DNA of 64,000 nt from Phycisphaerales bacterium (GCA_029260555.1 JAJDCZ010000032.1:32780-96779), one strand, 5' to 3'; positions 9,399-19,495 are shown, counted from the first letter of the stretch. Numbers and translations: made by a program. The notes: generated by a model not told the origin, from the sequence alone.

Positions 9399-10349
9399 AT
9401 GCCTGGGCTTCGCATCGTCAGCCTGCTCCCCTCAGCCACTGAAATCCTTTACCGGATCGGTGCCAAAAGGATGCTCACAGGCGTAAGTCATCGATGCGAT
9501 TTTCCCGCCCAGATGCAACAAGCCAATCTCCCCATCGTCACTTCACCCCTGCCCCCATCCATCGCTGCCTCCCCCACCCCTCCTCCTTCAACGCCCATCG
9601 TGCTCAATGAAGCCTTGCTTTGCCATCTCAAGCCCGATGTCATCGTGACAGGTCCAGCCAACCACGATCCCGCTCGCGAGATCGACCCCGTCACTGCATT
9701 TGTCCAGAAACATTGCCCCAAGGCTCACATCCTTCAGCTCAACCCCCGAGGCATCGAAGACATCCTCGACAACATTATCCGCCTTGGCGAAATCACCAAT
9801 CTGCTCACCAGTGCCGAATCTGCGGTCGTTTCCCTGCGTGAACGCCTGTTCTCCATCCAGGAGCATGTCTGCGCCTTTGCTGATGGCCGAGTCGTAGGCT
9901 TTCTTGTCCAAACCCAGCCTCTGACCATCGCTGGCAACTGGATCGTCCAGCTCATCGAACGCGCCGGCGGCTCACACCCTCTCAACCAGACGGCTTCACC
10001 ATCTGATGGCTTTGGCTCAGGACTTGCCCAGGGTCAACGCCTTGCTGGTCAATCCATCGCTGTGCCCCCAGCCCTGTTTTGTGCGACCAGTCCAGATGCT
10101 CTCATCATCTGCCCGCAAGGCCTGGACCTGAACGCTGCTGGTCATGCGACAAAAACCCTCAGCAAGCAACCCTGGTTTCAGAAACTGCCCGCTGTTCGAC
10201 ATGGCAAGGTCGCAATCGTCGATGGCAAACAAGCCTTCCACCGCCCCGGCCCCAGAATCGTCGATGACTTCGCCTGGCTTACAGGCTGGCTCACAGACCG
10301 CCCTCGTTTGATCCCCGATGATTTTCCCTTTAAGTCCATGAACTCGTGA
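9399..10349 (+). CDS. BtuF-like cobalamin/metal-chelate binding protein
   Basis: A 316-aa member of the periplasmic-binding-protein family that contains BtuF/FepB-type proteins. It opens with RIVSLLPSATEILYRIG, the classic first strand of this fold, and continues with a second lobe containing a helix-backbone region around residues 130-150. There is no obvious signal peptide or lipobox, as in several planctomycete homologues annotated as cobalamin-binding proteins, so it may be cytoplasmic. No permease or ATPase is adjacent; the FecE-type ATPase at 27-28 kb is a possible but unlinked partner. It is divergent from gspD across a 175-bp gap that is too short and lacks the landmarks for a B12 riboswitch. 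The ligand is uncertain. Confidence 0.75.
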   Translation: MPGLRIVSLLPSATEILYRIGAKRMLTGVSHRCDFPAQMQQANLPIVTSPLPPSIAASPTPPPSTPIVLNEALLCHLKPDVIVTGPANHDPAREIDPVTAFVQKHCPKAHILQLNPRGIEDILDNIIRLGEITNLLTSAESAVVSLRERLFSIQEHVCAFADGRVVGFLVQTQPLTIAGNWIVQLIERAGGSHPLNQTASPSDGFGSGLAQGQRLAGQSIAVPPALFCATSPDALIICPQGLDLNAAGHATKTLSKQPWFQKLPAVRHGKVAIVDGKQAFHRPGPRIVDDFAWLTGWLTDRPRLIPDDFPFKSMNS

Positions 10350-10451
10350 TTCTGACCATATTCTTGTACAGTTGTGACACGCTGCTCTTGCGTGCCCCCG
10401 CGGGCTGAGGTCTTTTTTAGCCCACATGGTCTTGGATTGTGAGTTTTTCAA

Positions 10452-12683
10452 GTGTCGCTTGTTGTACATGTCATCGCGATCTTTGCTGGAGCCTCGCTCT
10501 TGTTTGTCATTGAGCCCATGGTCTCAAGACAAATCCTCCCGCTGCTCGGAGGCAGCCCCGCGGTCTGGAACACCGCCATGGTCTTCTTCCAGGGCATGCT
10601 CCTGGCTGGCTATGCCCTCTCGCATCTCCTTTGCCGATACCTTGGCTCCGCTCGCGCCGGCGTTGTCTACCTTGCTCTGATTGCACTCGCAGCAGCGACC
10701 CTCCCCGCAGGCATCCCAGCACACGCCTCGCCCCCCACTACTGCCTCACCCATCATCTGGATGCTGAGCATTCTCACCCTCAGCGTCGGTCCCGTGTTCC
10801 TTGTCATTTCCATGACAGGCCCCATGATCCAGAAACTGTTCTCTCTCTCAAACCATCGCACAGCAGCTGACCCCTATTTCCTCTACGCTTCGAGTAATGC
10901 TGGCAGCTTCATCGCGCTCATCGCCTATCCCATTATCATCGAACCAAACCTCAGCCTGAGTCAGCAAGCTTCTGCCTGGTCCGTCAGCTATGGCGTATTC
11001 GGGCTTCTCCTGCTCACCTGCCTCATCACACTCAAGCGCAAACACACCCGCCTTGCCCCGCACAAACCAGACCAGCCAACAAGTCAGCATCCAGCACCTC
11101 CTTTCACACTCAAGCGCATCGCGTTATGGATTGTTCTGGCGATGATCCCATCAAGTCTCATGCTCGGCGTTACGCGTTACATCTCTACTGACATCGCCGC
11201 TGTGCCCTTGCTCTGGGTGTTGCCGCTGGCGATCTACCTGCTCTCGTTTGTCGTCGTTTTTGCGCGCCATCGCATCGTGAATCCCGTTGCCATGAATCGC
11301 CTGCTGCCCATTATCTGCATTGCCCTTGCTGTTTCAGCCATGCTTCATGCCAAGAGTCCCATTGCTCTCATCATCGCCCTTCATCTCATCGGGCTCTTTG
11401 TCGCAAGCGTTGTCTGCCACAGCAGGCTCGCAGATGATCGGCCCAAAGCCAGACACCTCACCTTCTTTTACCTCACCATGGCAATCGGAGGCGTCCTCGG
11501 CGGCATCTTCAACGCCCTTCTCGCACCACTTATCTTCACCAGCCTCTGGGAATACCCCATCGCCCTCGTTGCAGCCTGCCTCTTGCGCACCCACGATCCT
11601 GACCTGAAATACACACCAGCCCAACGCGTCTTGAACATTGCTCTGCCTGCCATCCTGGCAATCGTCATGCTCATCGGGTTCAAACCCATCTGGAGCATGA
11701 AACTCACGCCAGGCTCAAACGCGATCTTCGGCCTCTACGCCCTCACCATCGGCCTGCCCGCTCTGGCATGTTTCTTGTCTATAAACCATCGACTCAGGTT
11801 TGCTCTGGGGCTGGCGGTACTCTTTGTTGCTGCTGAACTTCGCCCCAGCGCACTGGGTCCAACCATTCACCAGGCACGCTCGTTCTTTGGCGTTCACCGC
11901 GTTCATAAAACAGTTGATGTCCACAGGCTCATGCATGGCGGAACAATCCATGGCATCCAGATCCTCTCGCCTGAAATGCGCCGTGTCCCCCTTTCCTACT
12001 ACCACCCACAGGGTCCTCTGGGTCAAATCATGACCCAGCTCTACCACTTTGACCCAAGGCTGCGCAATTCGCCTTCAACCAGCACACTCAAAGACGCTGC
12101 ACTCGTAGGCCTCGGCGCTGGTGCCATCGCAGCCTATGGCCTGCCCGGACAAAACTTCACCTTCTACGAAATCGATCCCGAAGTCATACGCATCGCACGC
12201 GATAAATCGCTCTTCTCGTTCACAAGCGACTCTCCCGCCAATATCAGTTTCGTTGTCGGTGATGCCAGACTCAAACTCGCGGATGCACCAGATGCATCCT
12301 TTGATCTGATCGTCCTTGATGCTTTTAGTTCAGACGCCATCCCCATCCACCTCCTCACGACCCAGGCTGGTGCGCTTTATCTCTCAAAGCTGCGCCCCGG
12401 CGGGATCATTGCAGCCCACATCTCTAATCGATACCTTGATCTTGAACCCGTCCTGGGCGCACTTGCTGACGATCTTGGTCTGATTGCACGAGTCAAAATC
12501 GATATGCGACCCGAAAACCAGCCCCCCGATCAGCCCCAAGGCTCAACCTGGGTCGTCATGGCTAGAAATCTCCATGACCTTGGCCCCCTGGCCCGCGATG
12601 GCACCTGGCTGAGCATCTCTCGCCCGCTCAAAAAACCATGGACCGACGACTTTGCCAATATCTTCACCGTCTTTAACTGGTGA
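10452..12683 (+). CDS. Fused MFS-like transporter / spermidine-synthase-like protein
   Basis: A 743-aa membrane protein. Residues about 1-460 are a multi-span region opening with a segment (LFVIEPMVSRQILPLLGG) characteristic of fused MFS/spermidine synthase proteins. Residues about 520-700 form a class I methyltransferase-like aminopropyltransferase domain: nucleotide-binding loop VGLGAGAIAAYG, acidic YEIDPEV, then GDARLKLAD and LIVLDAFSSDAIPIHLLT. The start is GTG at 10452. Family proteins are generally not shown to make spermidine, so polyamine synthesis is only a possibility. aroC follows after 12 bp on the same strand, suggesting co-transcription without an obvious functional link. Confidence 0.85.
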   Translation: MSLVVHVIAIFAGASLLFVIEPMVSRQILPLLGGSPAVWNTAMVFFQGMLLAGYALSHLLCRYLGSARAGVVYLALIALAAATLPAGIPAHASPPTTASPIIWMLSILTLSVGPVFLVISMTGPMIQKLFSLSNHRTAADPYFLYASSNAGSFIALIAYPIIIEPNLSLSQQASAWSVSYGVFGLLLLTCLITLKRKHTRLAPHKPDQPTSQHPAPPFTLKRIALWIVLAMIPSSLMLGVTRYISTDIAAVPLLWVLPLAIYLLSFVVVFARHRIVNPVAMNRLLPIICIALAVSAMLHAKSPIALIIALHLIGLFVASVVCHSRLADDRPKARHLTFFYLTMAIGGVLGGIFNALLAPLIFTSLWEYPIALVAACLLRTHDPDLKYTPAQRVLNIALPAILAIVMLIGFKPIWSMKLTPGSNAIFGLYALTIGLPALACFLSINHRLRFALGLAVLFVAAELRPSALGPTIHQARSFFGVHRVHKTVDVHRLMHGGTIHGIQILSPEMRRVPLSYYHPQGPLGQIMTQLYHFDPRLRNSPSTSTLKDAALVGLGAGAIAAYGLPGQNFTFYEIDPEVIRIARDKSLFSFTSDSPANISFVVGDARLKLADAPDASFDLIVLDAFSSDAIPIHLLTTQAGALYLSKLRPGGIIAAHISNRYLDLEPVLGALADDLGLIARVKIDMRPENQPPDQPQGSTWVVMARNLHDLGPLARDGTWLSISRPLKKPWTDDFANIFTVFNW

Positions 12684-12695
12684 TATGCTTCACGC

Positions 12696-13895
12696 ATGCC
12701 TCAACTTCAATACCAGACCGCTGGCGAATCCCATGGCCCGGGGCTCATCACCACCATCACAGGCCTCCCCGCTGGACTCACGCTCGACATCGACATGATG
12801 AACCACGAGCTTGCCCGCAGACAGGGCGGCTATGGTCGCGGCGGACGACAACGCATCGAAACCGACCGCATCCAGTTCATCACCGGCGTGCGCAACAATC
12901 AAACACTTGGCTCGCCCCTCTCGATCATGATCGCCAACAAGGATTCACGCCTTGACGATGCAGAGCTCACCCCTCCGGTCTATCGCCCCAGACCCGGGCA
13001 TGCAGACCTGGCTGGCTCGATCAAATGGCTCACGACCGACTGCCGGGCGACACTTGAACGCGCCAGTGCCCGTGAGACAGCCGCCCGTACCGCAGCTGGG
13101 GCAGTCATTCGCTGTCTGCTTCACGAGTTTGATATTGAAATCTTTGGCTTTGTGCGTTCTATTCTCGATGCCAAAACCAATGTCGCAGTTTCGTTTGACA
13201 AGCTGAGCGATCTCCGCAAGAAGCGCGATCAGAGTGAAACTTACTGCCCTGATGCAGATGTGACCCAGCAACAGATTCAGATTATCCGCCAGGCCAAGGT
13301 GGATCAGGACACCGTAGGCGGCTTGGTTGAGGCTCATGTGTTTGGATTGCCGCCGGGCATCGGCTCGAGCATGGACTGGAAAGACAAGCTTGATGCACGC
13401 ATTGCCTATGCCGTCATGGGGATTCAGGCTTTTAAGGCTGTTGAGATTGGACTGGGCACGGGGTGTGCGCTCTTGCCGGGGTCAAAGGTGCATGATCCGA
13501 TTCGTTTTGATGCGAAACTCACTCAGACGCCTTGCCTTGGATTTACACGCGATACCAACAATGCCGGAGGCACCGAGGGCGGCATGACCAACGGCCAACC
13601 CGTGGTCGTCAAAGGCACCATGAAACCGATCTCAACACTCCTCAAAGGTTTGCCCAGTGTCGATCTGAACACAAAACAACCTGAGCAGAGCCAGTATGAG
13701 CGCAGCGATGTGTGTGCTGTGTCAGCTGCAAGCGTGGTGATGGAGAATGTTGTCGCGTTTGAAGTCGGACGCGGATTTCTTGACAAGTTCACAGGCGATT
13801 GCATGACGCAGATCAAAGCCAACTATGAATCGTTCATGGAACTGGCACGGATGCTGCCTATTGAGCCTCCGAGTCAGACGCTCGCAGATGGATAA
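12696..13895 (+). CDS. aroC: Chorismate synthase
   Basis: Catalyses the last shikimate-pathway step: loss of phosphate from 5-enolpyruvylshikimate-3-phosphate to give chorismate, using reduced FMN in the cytoplasm (EC 4.2.3.5). The three family signatures are present: AGESHGPGL near residues 9-17, RPGHADLAGSIKW near 98-110 and RASARETAARTAAGAVIR near 121-138. At 399 aa it is at the long end of the family. It starts 12 bp after the MFS/spermidine-synthase fusion and is probably its operon partner. No other aro gene is nearby. Confidence 0.97.
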   Translation: MPQLQYQTAGESHGPGLITTITGLPAGLTLDIDMMNHELARRQGGYGRGGRQRIETDRIQFITGVRNNQTLGSPLSIMIANKDSRLDDAELTPPVYRPRPGHADLAGSIKWLTTDCRATLERASARETAARTAAGAVIRCLLHEFDIEIFGFVRSILDAKTNVAVSFDKLSDLRKKRDQSETYCPDADVTQQQIQIIRQAKVDQDTVGGLVEAHVFGLPPGIGSSMDWKDKLDARIAYAVMGIQAFKAVEIGLGTGCALLPGSKVHDPIRFDAKLTQTPCLGFTRDTNNAGGTEGGMTNGQPVVVKGTMKPISTLLKGLPSVDLNTKQPEQSQYERSDVCAVSAASVVMENVVAFEVGRGFLDKFTGDCMTQIKANYESFMELARMLPIEPPSQTLADG

Positions 13896-13989
13896 CGAGC
13901 CGCGACTGTGAAGAATTGTGGTTCACATAAATATGCAACAAAGACCGCTTCAAGACAGTCGCAGTTCATCTGATTTTCCGGGATTTTGC

Positions 13990-14322
13990 TTACATCTGAC
14001 CTGAGAGCATGGCTTCTGCAAGCGCAGCCAGTTCATCATCGTCATCTTCTTCGTCGCTGCTACCCAGGGCTTTGATGCGATTGTTCAAATCGCCCACGAA
14101 CGAGATACGCACGCCGAAGTTTTCGCCAACCTTGACAGCTGTTCCCGAGCCGATGCATTTGTTGTTGATCAGCAGGTCCAGCTCGTCATCTGCGCTCTTG
14201 GGTATCTCGATGATGGTGCCCGGGATCATGCCCAGCACTTCTGCCATGGTCATTTGCAGATCGCCAATGCGAACAATAAGAGGAACCTGCAGCTTCAGTA
14301 TGGCAGAGATATCTTGACTCAT
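13990..14322 (-). CDS. FliN/SpoA-domain flagellar motor switch-type protein
   Basis: A 110-aa protein that is nearly all one SpoA (surface presentation of antigens) domain, as in FliN. The region ILKLQVPLIVRIGDLQMTMAEVL is followed by a G-T-I-I-E-I turn and the LLINNKCIGSGTAVKVGENFGVRI strand pair seen in FliN/FliM C-termini. The tail (about 90-110) is strongly acidic and unusual for FliN. In flagellated bacteria FliN forms the C-ring that receives CheY-P. Here the gene is an orphan downstream of fabF (102-bp gap), and no flagellar operon is in the window, although the chemotaxis cluster at 30-39 kb suggests motility. A type III secretion C-ring subunit is an alternative. Confidence 0.8.
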   Translation of the reverse strand: MSQDISAILKLQVPLIVRIGDLQMTMAEVLGMIPGTIIEIPKSADDELDLLINNKCIGSGTAVKVGENFGVRISFVGDLNNRIKALGSSDEEDDDDELAALAEAMLSGQM

Positions 14323-14424
14323 CAGGTGGCATATCGACCAGCCTGTGCTGCGAACTTCAACAGGGACGAACTTTCGTGGCCTATAGCGTGTGGGCCTGGC
14401 ATGTGCAGGGAAAAGGCGTGGGTA

Positions 14425-15711
14425 TCAGCCGTGATACCGCCCGATAATGAGCGAGACATTGTGCCCACCAAACCCGAAGGTGTTGTTCATTGCGGTGCGA
14501 ATTTTCTTTTCACGCGCAACATGGGGGATCAGATCAATGTCAAACGCTTCATCAGGCGTATCCAGATTGATCGTCGGTGCGACGATGCCATCGTGAACAC
14601 CATGGATGCAGGCAATGAGTTCCACAGCTCCAGATGAACCCAGACAATGCCCATGCATGGACTTGGTTGAACTCATCATCAGCTTGCCACCAGCACTGGC
14701 TCGGGCATGATCACCAAAGAGCGTGGAGATGGCTGTGACTTCTGCTTTGTCGCCCAGCGGGGTGGATGTGCCATGGGCGTTGATGTAATCAATGTCCTCG
14801 GGGTTGAGCCCAGCATCTTGCAGTGCCCATCTCATCGCCCGGGTCGCACCGCGACCTTCAGGGTCTGGAGCAGTGATATGGCAGGCATCAGAGCTGTTGG
14901 CAGCACCAAGGAGTTCAGCATAAATCTTCGCACCGCGTTTTTTGGCGTGTTCTTCTGTTTCAAAGACGAACATGGCTGCGCCTTCTGAAAGAACAAAGCC
15001 ATCTCGTGCCCGATCAAACGGTCGGCTGGCGGTGGTGGGAGACTTGCTCGTTGTAAGGGCTTTCATGGTCATGAAAGCACCCAGGCATAGAGGAGAAACC
15101 GCAGCTTCAGAGCCGCCGACAATCATGACATCGACCAGCCCTCTGCGGAAATATGTAAGGGCATCGCCAATAGCATGACCCGAGCTGGCACAGGCGGTGA
15201 CATGCGTCGAAGCTGGACCTTGCATGCCGAATCGAATTGAGATGTTGCCTGTAGAGGCGTTTGCCATGAGCCTTGGTACGGTGAAGGGGCTCAGGCGTGT
15301 AGGACCACGGTCCAGGAGTGTTGTGACACTGTCTTCGATGGTTTTGATGCCACCGATGCCAGATCCAACAACCACGCCTGCACGCTCAGGGTCACCCTTT
15401 GACAGGTCTATGCCCGCGTGCTGAACAGCTTCAATCGCAGCAGCCAATCCCAGCTGGGTGTTGCGATCAAGCCTTTTGGCTTCGCGCTGGCCGATGATCG
15501 CAGCGGGGTCCCAGTCTTTAATTTGACCAGCGCAGTGTACCGCCCACTGTTCGTTGTGCCTGCTGAAACCTTCTCCCTCGACGAGGGAGATCCCGCTTGT
15601 TCCCTGCCGCATGGCGTTCCATGTAGAAGGCGCATCATGCCCGAGGTTGGTCACAGCCCCCATACCGGTGATCACAACGCGACACGAACTGATCGTACTT
15701 GGCGATTGCAT
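14425..15711 (-). CDS. fabF: Beta-ketoacyl-ACP synthase II
   Basis: Elongating condensing enzyme of type II fatty-acid synthesis: malonyl-ACP plus acyl-ACP gives 3-ketoacyl-ACP (EC 2.3.1.179). The 428-aa thiolase-fold protein has catalytic Cys174 in HVTACASSGHA, His313 in NAHGTSTPLGD and Lys350/His355 in STKSMHGHCLGSSG, so the Cys-His-His triad of FabF is intact. acpP lies 53 bp upstream on the same strand, the usual acpP-fabF pair. The remaining fab genes are about 41 kb away at 56.7-61.4 kb. Confidence 0.96.
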   Translation of the reverse strand: MQSPSTISSCRVVITGMGAVTNLGHDAPSTWNAMRQGTSGISLVEGEGFSRHNEQWAVHCAGQIKDWDPAAIIGQREAKRLDRNTQLGLAAAIEAVQHAGIDLSKGDPERAGVVVGSGIGGIKTIEDSVTTLLDRGPTRLSPFTVPRLMANASTGNISIRFGMQGPASTHVTACASSGHAIGDALTYFRRGLVDVMIVGGSEAAVSPLCLGAFMTMKALTTSKSPTTASRPFDRARDGFVLSEGAAMFVFETEEHAKKRGAKIYAELLGAANSSDACHITAPDPEGRGATRAMRWALQDAGLNPEDIDYINAHGTSTPLGDKAEVTAISTLFGDHARASAGGKLMMSSTKSMHGHCLGSSGAVELIACIHGVHDGIVAPTINLDTPDEAFDIDLIPHVAREKKIRTAMNNTFGFGGHNVSLIIGRYHG

Positions 15712-15764
15712 ACTCTGACCCCAAAGCCCAGGCAGCTGGTTATACCCAGCAGCGACCAGGGCGT

Positions 15765-16013
15765 TTACTCGATGCCGCGGGCCTGTTTAATGAAATCAAT
15801 CGCCTGTCCAACGGTTTTGATGGCTTCTGCCTGCTCGTCAGGAATCTGCGTATCAAACTCGTCTTCAAACTCCATGACCAGCTCGACGGTATCGAGACTG
15901 TCGGCGTTGAGATCTTCAACGAAACTTGTTGCTCGACTGATCTTGGACTTATCGGCACCCAACTGCTCTGCGACGATGTCGATCACCTTCGCTTCAATCT
16001 CCTGCTCAGTCAC
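15765..16013 (-). CDS. acpP: Acyl carrier protein
   Basis: An 82-aa acidic four-helix carrier whose phosphopantetheine attachment site is Ser39 in the D-S-L motif ([15 protein letters not shown]). It shuttles acyl chains between the Fab enzymes. I start it at GTG 16013 because GGAG lies eight bases upstream and the product then begins [10 protein letters not shown], as ACPs do. A longer ATG frame (16061) would add 16 non-ACP residues. It is followed by fabF, with probable joint transcription from the promoter described at 16102-16142. Confidence 0.96.
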   Translation of the reverse strand: MTEQEIEAKVIDIVAEQLGADKSKISRATSFVEDLNADSLDTVELVMEFEDEFDTQIPDEQAEAIKTVGQAIDFIKQARGIE

Positions 16014-16368
16014 GCTGATATCTCCGATAATGGGCAACTCACAATCCCACGGGCGACCCACATAAGACGCACCGGCTGCTGTGCCTTGGTTTCAAGTGGC
16101 GATTCTAGCACCACTCGCCCCGATGAGCCAGCCCGATGAGCCCCTCATTGGTCAGTCGGCAAATTTATCGGGGCGGGTTGCCCATAACCCTGTGTGACAT
16201 CGCAGGATAGGAGAAATCCATCCAGGCCGCACGATCGTCACCCTGTCGGTTTATGGCGAACAGTGGGACTGGCCCATTCGTACTGAACGGTCGATGCCTC
16301 TGCATACGAAATGCTCTGTGCGAGGGTCGGTGGGCCGATTGTTCGTTTCAGAGCCTATGAGAATTAAC
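16014..16368. other. Divergent intergenic region acpP / DUF1444-like gene
   Basis: About 355 bp separate the two divergent genes. On the minus side it holds the acpP ribosome site, an extended -10 (16102-16107) and direct repeats (16119-16142). On the plus side I see no convincing promoter and no small gene. Confidence 0.5.
16102..16142 (-). promoter_or_regulatory. Candidate acpP-fabF promoter with direct-repeat operator
   Basis: On the minus strand an extended -10 box (TGC followed by TAGAAT, hexamer at 16102-16107) lies about 90 bp before the acpP start. The -35 is poor. Two copies of CCCGATGAGCC (plus-strand sense, 16119-16129 and 16132-16142; period 13 bp) sit where a -35 region would be, so a regulator binding them would touch polymerase directly. 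This is inference; no known operator consensus is claimed. Confidence 0.35.
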
Positions 16369-17202
16369 ATGTCACAGATGCCTCAAGAACCAGAAGCCTT
16401 TGCCGAATGTGTCGCGAGCATGCTTCACAGGATGCAGCCCGAAACCGAGATCGACCTGGGTGGACCCAACGAACTGGTCATCGATGGTCGGCGTCTGGAC
16501 CTGGAAAACCTCTATCGCATGGTCGCACAAGACCAGGAGCGAGGCACCGAAATCGTTGAGCATTATCTGGATCAGCTCTTCACAGGCGAAACCTACGAAA
16601 TCACCGATGTTTCGTTTTCCTTTGCCAAGCCTCGCATCATGCCCCGGATTCAGCCCGTCTCGATCTTTCAGCACCTCTCGCGAGAACTGGTCGCCCATGT
16701 GCCCTGGATCAACAACACTGTGATCGTGTTCGTCACCGACCTGCCCAACATGACCGTCAGCATCACCACCGAACAACTGGTCCGCTGGGGTGTCACAGCC
16801 GATGACCTTGACGAAATAGCACGAGCCAATCTGGACAGCTACGCACAGGATCTCACATACCAGTTCATTGAATCCAAAGAAGGTGGCCGAGCTGTGATCA
16901 TCACCGAGCAAGATGGCTATGACGCTGCACGCATCCTCATGAGTGATCTGCACAACAGACTTGCTCCGGAACTGGGTGGCAACTTCTTTGTTGCAGCTCC
17001 CGCACGCGACATGTTCGTCGCCTTCAGCCCCAATCCCGACCCATTCGTAGGCCGCATCCATTCTCGCGTCACACAGGATTTTTCCAGGCTTCCATACCCC
17101 ATCACGCCCGACTTATTCCTCGTCACGCGAGATGGCGTAGCAGGAAGTGTGAGTAGCGATGAAGACCTGGGCTGGCAACTGGACGACAACGAAGCGGCCT
17201 GA
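16369..17202 (+). CDS. DUF1444-like (YtpQ-type) protein
   Basis: A 277-aa soluble protein. The segment DLENLYRMVAQD is followed by a region with RIMPRIQP. A C-terminal half containing VTDLPNMTVSITTEQLVRWGVTADDL and, later, FVAAPARDMFVAF and PDLFLVTRDGV resembles the DUF1444/YtpQ family, whose biochemical role is unknown. The start is placed at ATG 16369 rather than further upstream because the upstream 25 codons look like leader DNA. A strong terminator follows at 17249-17277, so it is probably monocistronic. Family assignment is from remembered motif layout and is moderately sure. Confidence 0.6.
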   Translation: MSQMPQEPEAFAECVASMLHRMQPETEIDLGGPNELVIDGRRLDLENLYRMVAQDQERGTEIVEHYLDQLFTGETYEITDVSFSFAKPRIMPRIQPVSIFQHLSRELVAHVPWINNTVIVFVTDLPNMTVSITTEQLVRWGVTADDLDEIARANLDSYAQDLTYQFIESKEGGRAVIITEQDGYDAARILMSDLHNRLAPELGGNFFVAAPARDMFVAFSPNPDPFVGRIHSRVTQDFSRLPYPITPDLFLVTRDGVAGSVSSDEDLGWQLDDNEAA

Positions 17203-17248
17203 GTGCCCATAAAGTTCAGGAATCTGAAAAAGAGATGATTCGTTAACG

Positions 17249-17277
17249 AACCGCGACCATGAGGACGCGGTTTTTTT
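17249..17277 (+). terminator. Rho-independent terminator
   Basis: A 7-bp stem AACCGCG / CGCGGTT (17249-17255 with 17266-17272), with a 10-nt loop, runs into seven T (17271-17277). It ends the DUF1444-like transcript 47 bp after its stop. Confidence 0.88.
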
Positions 17278-17371
17278 CTGCGCTTTTTCTTGTTTCACAC
17301 CCCCACAACTTGATACCTGTCAGACAAACCCGGACACACAACCATCTCCCTGTTATATTTCAGTTTCCGTA

Positions 17372-19495
17372 TCAAGCAGGGTTGGGAAGGGGGCCTTCAG
17401 GAGCCGCATCCGGGTTTTCATCCGCTTCAGAATCCTGTCCAGATTCTGAGGGTGGTGTGGTTGTTTTTTGCGATTCAGCTGTGAGAAGATCGCTGATCGT
17501 GGGTTTGTCCAGAGTTTCGCCTCGCAAGAGCTGATTCACTTCGTCAGTATCCAGCGTCTCGTGCTTGATCAGAGCCTGGGTTATGGATTCGACCCGCTCC
17601 CAGTTTTCATCGAGCAGCTTCTCAGCATCATGGTACGCTTCATCAATCAACCTTTTGACTTCTTCATCAATGATGCGCGCGGTCTCGTCAGAATATTCCT
17701 TGTCAGCAATGAGGCTTTCTTTTGACTCGTCACTCGCATAACGCACAAAGCCCAGGCGATCACTCATGCCCCATTCCAGAATCATGTGCCTGGCGAGGTC
17801 AGTGATGTACGCAATATCGCTCGATGCGCCGGAATCAATATCACCCATCCCTCGCTGTTGAGCGATGCGGCCCGCACACAGCACACGCATGGTTGCAATA
17901 ATCCATCGCAGGCTCATGCCGGTGCGATCCTTCTCAGGCATGGAAAAAGTTGCACCCAGAGCCTGACCACGCGGAATGATGGTCACCTTGTGCAAGGGGT
18001 CAGCATCAGTAAGCAGCGCCTGGAGTACAGCATGCCCAGCCTCGTGGTAAGCGGTGCGAGTTTTATCATCATCTTCCTGCCTGCGGCTCTTTCTTGCCCT
18101 GCCAAAGCGGATTTTGTCGCGAGCTTCTTCAAGATCTTCCTGCTCGATGAACTCCTTGTCGGTCATGGTTGCCGCGATAGCGCCCTCATTGATGATGGCT
18201 GCCAGATCGGCACCAGAAAACATGGGTGTGATCTTGGCCAGCCTCTTGAGATCCACATTGGGTCCAAGCTTGACCTTCTTGGAATGAACCTTGAGAATCT
18301 CGTGCCTGCCCAAGACATCCGGCAGCGTCACCGCGACCTGTCGATCAAACCGGCCGGGACGGATCAGTGCAGAATCAAGCACATCCGGGCGATTGGTTGC
18401 TGCCACCACGATGACACCATCTGCAGGTTGAAAGCCATCCATTTCGACAAGAATTGCATTGAGAGTCTGCTCGCGTTCGTCGTGCCCTCCGGTGGTGAAA
18501 CCGCCGCCTCGGCGCCGCCCGACCGCATCAACCTCGTCAAGAAAGATGATGCACGGAGCACTCTCCTTGGCTTGTTTAAAGAGATCGCGTACTCGAGAAG
18601 CTCCGACGCCTACGAACATTTCCACAAAGTCTGAGCCTGAAATTGTAAAGAAAGGCACATCGGCTTCACCAGCAATAGCCTTGGCCAGCAGCGTCTTGCC
18701 ACACCCGGGAGGCCCTGTCAAAAGCACGCCCCGGGGAATACGGCCACCAAGTCGCGTAAACCGCTTGGGACTTTTGAGAAACTCGATGATTTCAGCCACT
18801 TCATCCTTGGCTTCATCAATGCCTGCAACATCCTTGAATGTCACACCCGTCATTTCCTTGGACATGACACGATGGCGTGATTTGCCAAAGTTGCCCAGCA
18901 TGCCTCCGCCTGCGCCTGCGCTGCGCATCGCCCTGCCTACAAAGAACCAGATCAGCAGCAACAGCAAGATGAATGGACCAAACGCCCACACAAACGGCAA
19001 CCAGCGCGAGCTGGGACGCGACTTGACATTCCCGCCTGTGATTTCAATGACAGCCTTGGTTATCGCCTCAGCCGAAGGCACATTGAGATAGATCACCACG
19101 CGAGATTCGTTCCCGCCAGGATCGGCTTTGCGCATTGAGACTATGGAATCATCGCGGATTTCCACGCTGTCTTCAACGATGTCGCCATTGTTGTAGTAAG
19201 TTTCAAACTGTTGGAGCGTGATGCGTTCGCCCGCTGAGTTGTTGTTGAACAACATGAACAGCGTCACCACGACCAGAACCACCATGATCATGCCGAACAT
19301 GCCACGGTTGGGAGGGGTGGGAGCACCGGGAGCACCCGGCTTGCCCGGAGTTGGATTGCCTTTTTGGTTTTTTTGTCGCTTTGATCCTTTGGACTGCTCA
19401 TCTGAAGATGGCTGATCGTTCTGGAAAAAAGCTGACTGCCGCACTGATTCGGGCGTGAGGTGCGTTGATGGTGATGGCTGATCGTGGTGTGTCAT
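17372..19495 (-). CDS. ftsH: ATP-dependent membrane zinc protease FtsH
   Basis: A 707-aa inner-membrane AAA+ metalloprotease that degrades misfolded and regulatory proteins. An N-terminal Pro/Gly/Gln-rich cytoplasmic extension (1-64) precedes TM1 (about 66-83), a periplasmic domain (about 85-165) and TM2 (about 168-187). The AAA module has Walker A GPPGCGKT (261-268), Walker [10 protein letters not shown] (316-324) and the second region of homology ATNRPD ... RPGRFDR (366-385). The zinc-binding HEAGH is at 484-488. The start is taken at ATG 19495, giving MTHHDQP; a longer frame is less plausible. The extended N-terminus is longer than in E. coli FtsH. A G-rich repeat lies upstream in its leader. 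Confidence 0.96.
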   Translation of the reverse strand: MTHHDQPSPSTHLTPESVRQSAFFQNDQPSSDEQSKGSKRQKNQKGNPTPGKPGAPGAPTPPNRGMFGMIMVVLVVVTLFMLFNNNSAGERITLQQFETYYNNGDIVEDSVEIRDDSIVSMRKADPGGNESRVVIYLNVPSAEAITKAVIEITGGNVKSRPSSRWLPFVWAFGPFILLLLLIWFFVGRAMRSAGAGGGMLGNFGKSRHRVMSKEMTGVTFKDVAGIDEAKDEVAEIIEFLKSPKRFTRLGGRIPRGVLLTGPPGCGKTLLAKAIAGEADVPFFTISGSDFVEMFVGVGASRVRDLFKQAKESAPCIIFLDEVDAVGRRRGGGFTTGGHDEREQTLNAILVEMDGFQPADGVIVVAATNRPDVLDSALIRPGRFDRQVAVTLPDVLGRHEILKVHSKKVKLGPNVDLKRLAKITPMFSGADLAAIINEGAIAATMTDKEFIEQEDLEEARDKIRFGRARKSRRQEDDDKTRTAYHEAGHAVLQALLTDADPLHKVTIIPRGQALGATFSMPEKDRTGMSLRWIIATMRVLCAGRIAQQRGMGDIDSGASSDIAYITDLARHMILEWGMSDRLGFVRYASDESKESLIADKEYSDETARIIDEEVKRLIDEAYHDAEKLLDENWERVESITQALIKHETLDTDEVNQLLRGETLDKPTISDLLTAESQKTTTPPSESGQDSEADENPDAAPEGPLPNPA

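Noticed and set aside
13907..13927. TGTGAA/TTCACA inverted repeat between aroC and the FliN-type gene
   Set aside because: Six base pairs without a T-tract; could be chance.
17786..18634. A 282-codon plus-strand frame opposite ftsH
   Set aside because: Lies wholly within the conserved AAA and protease domains of FtsH and shows no motif.
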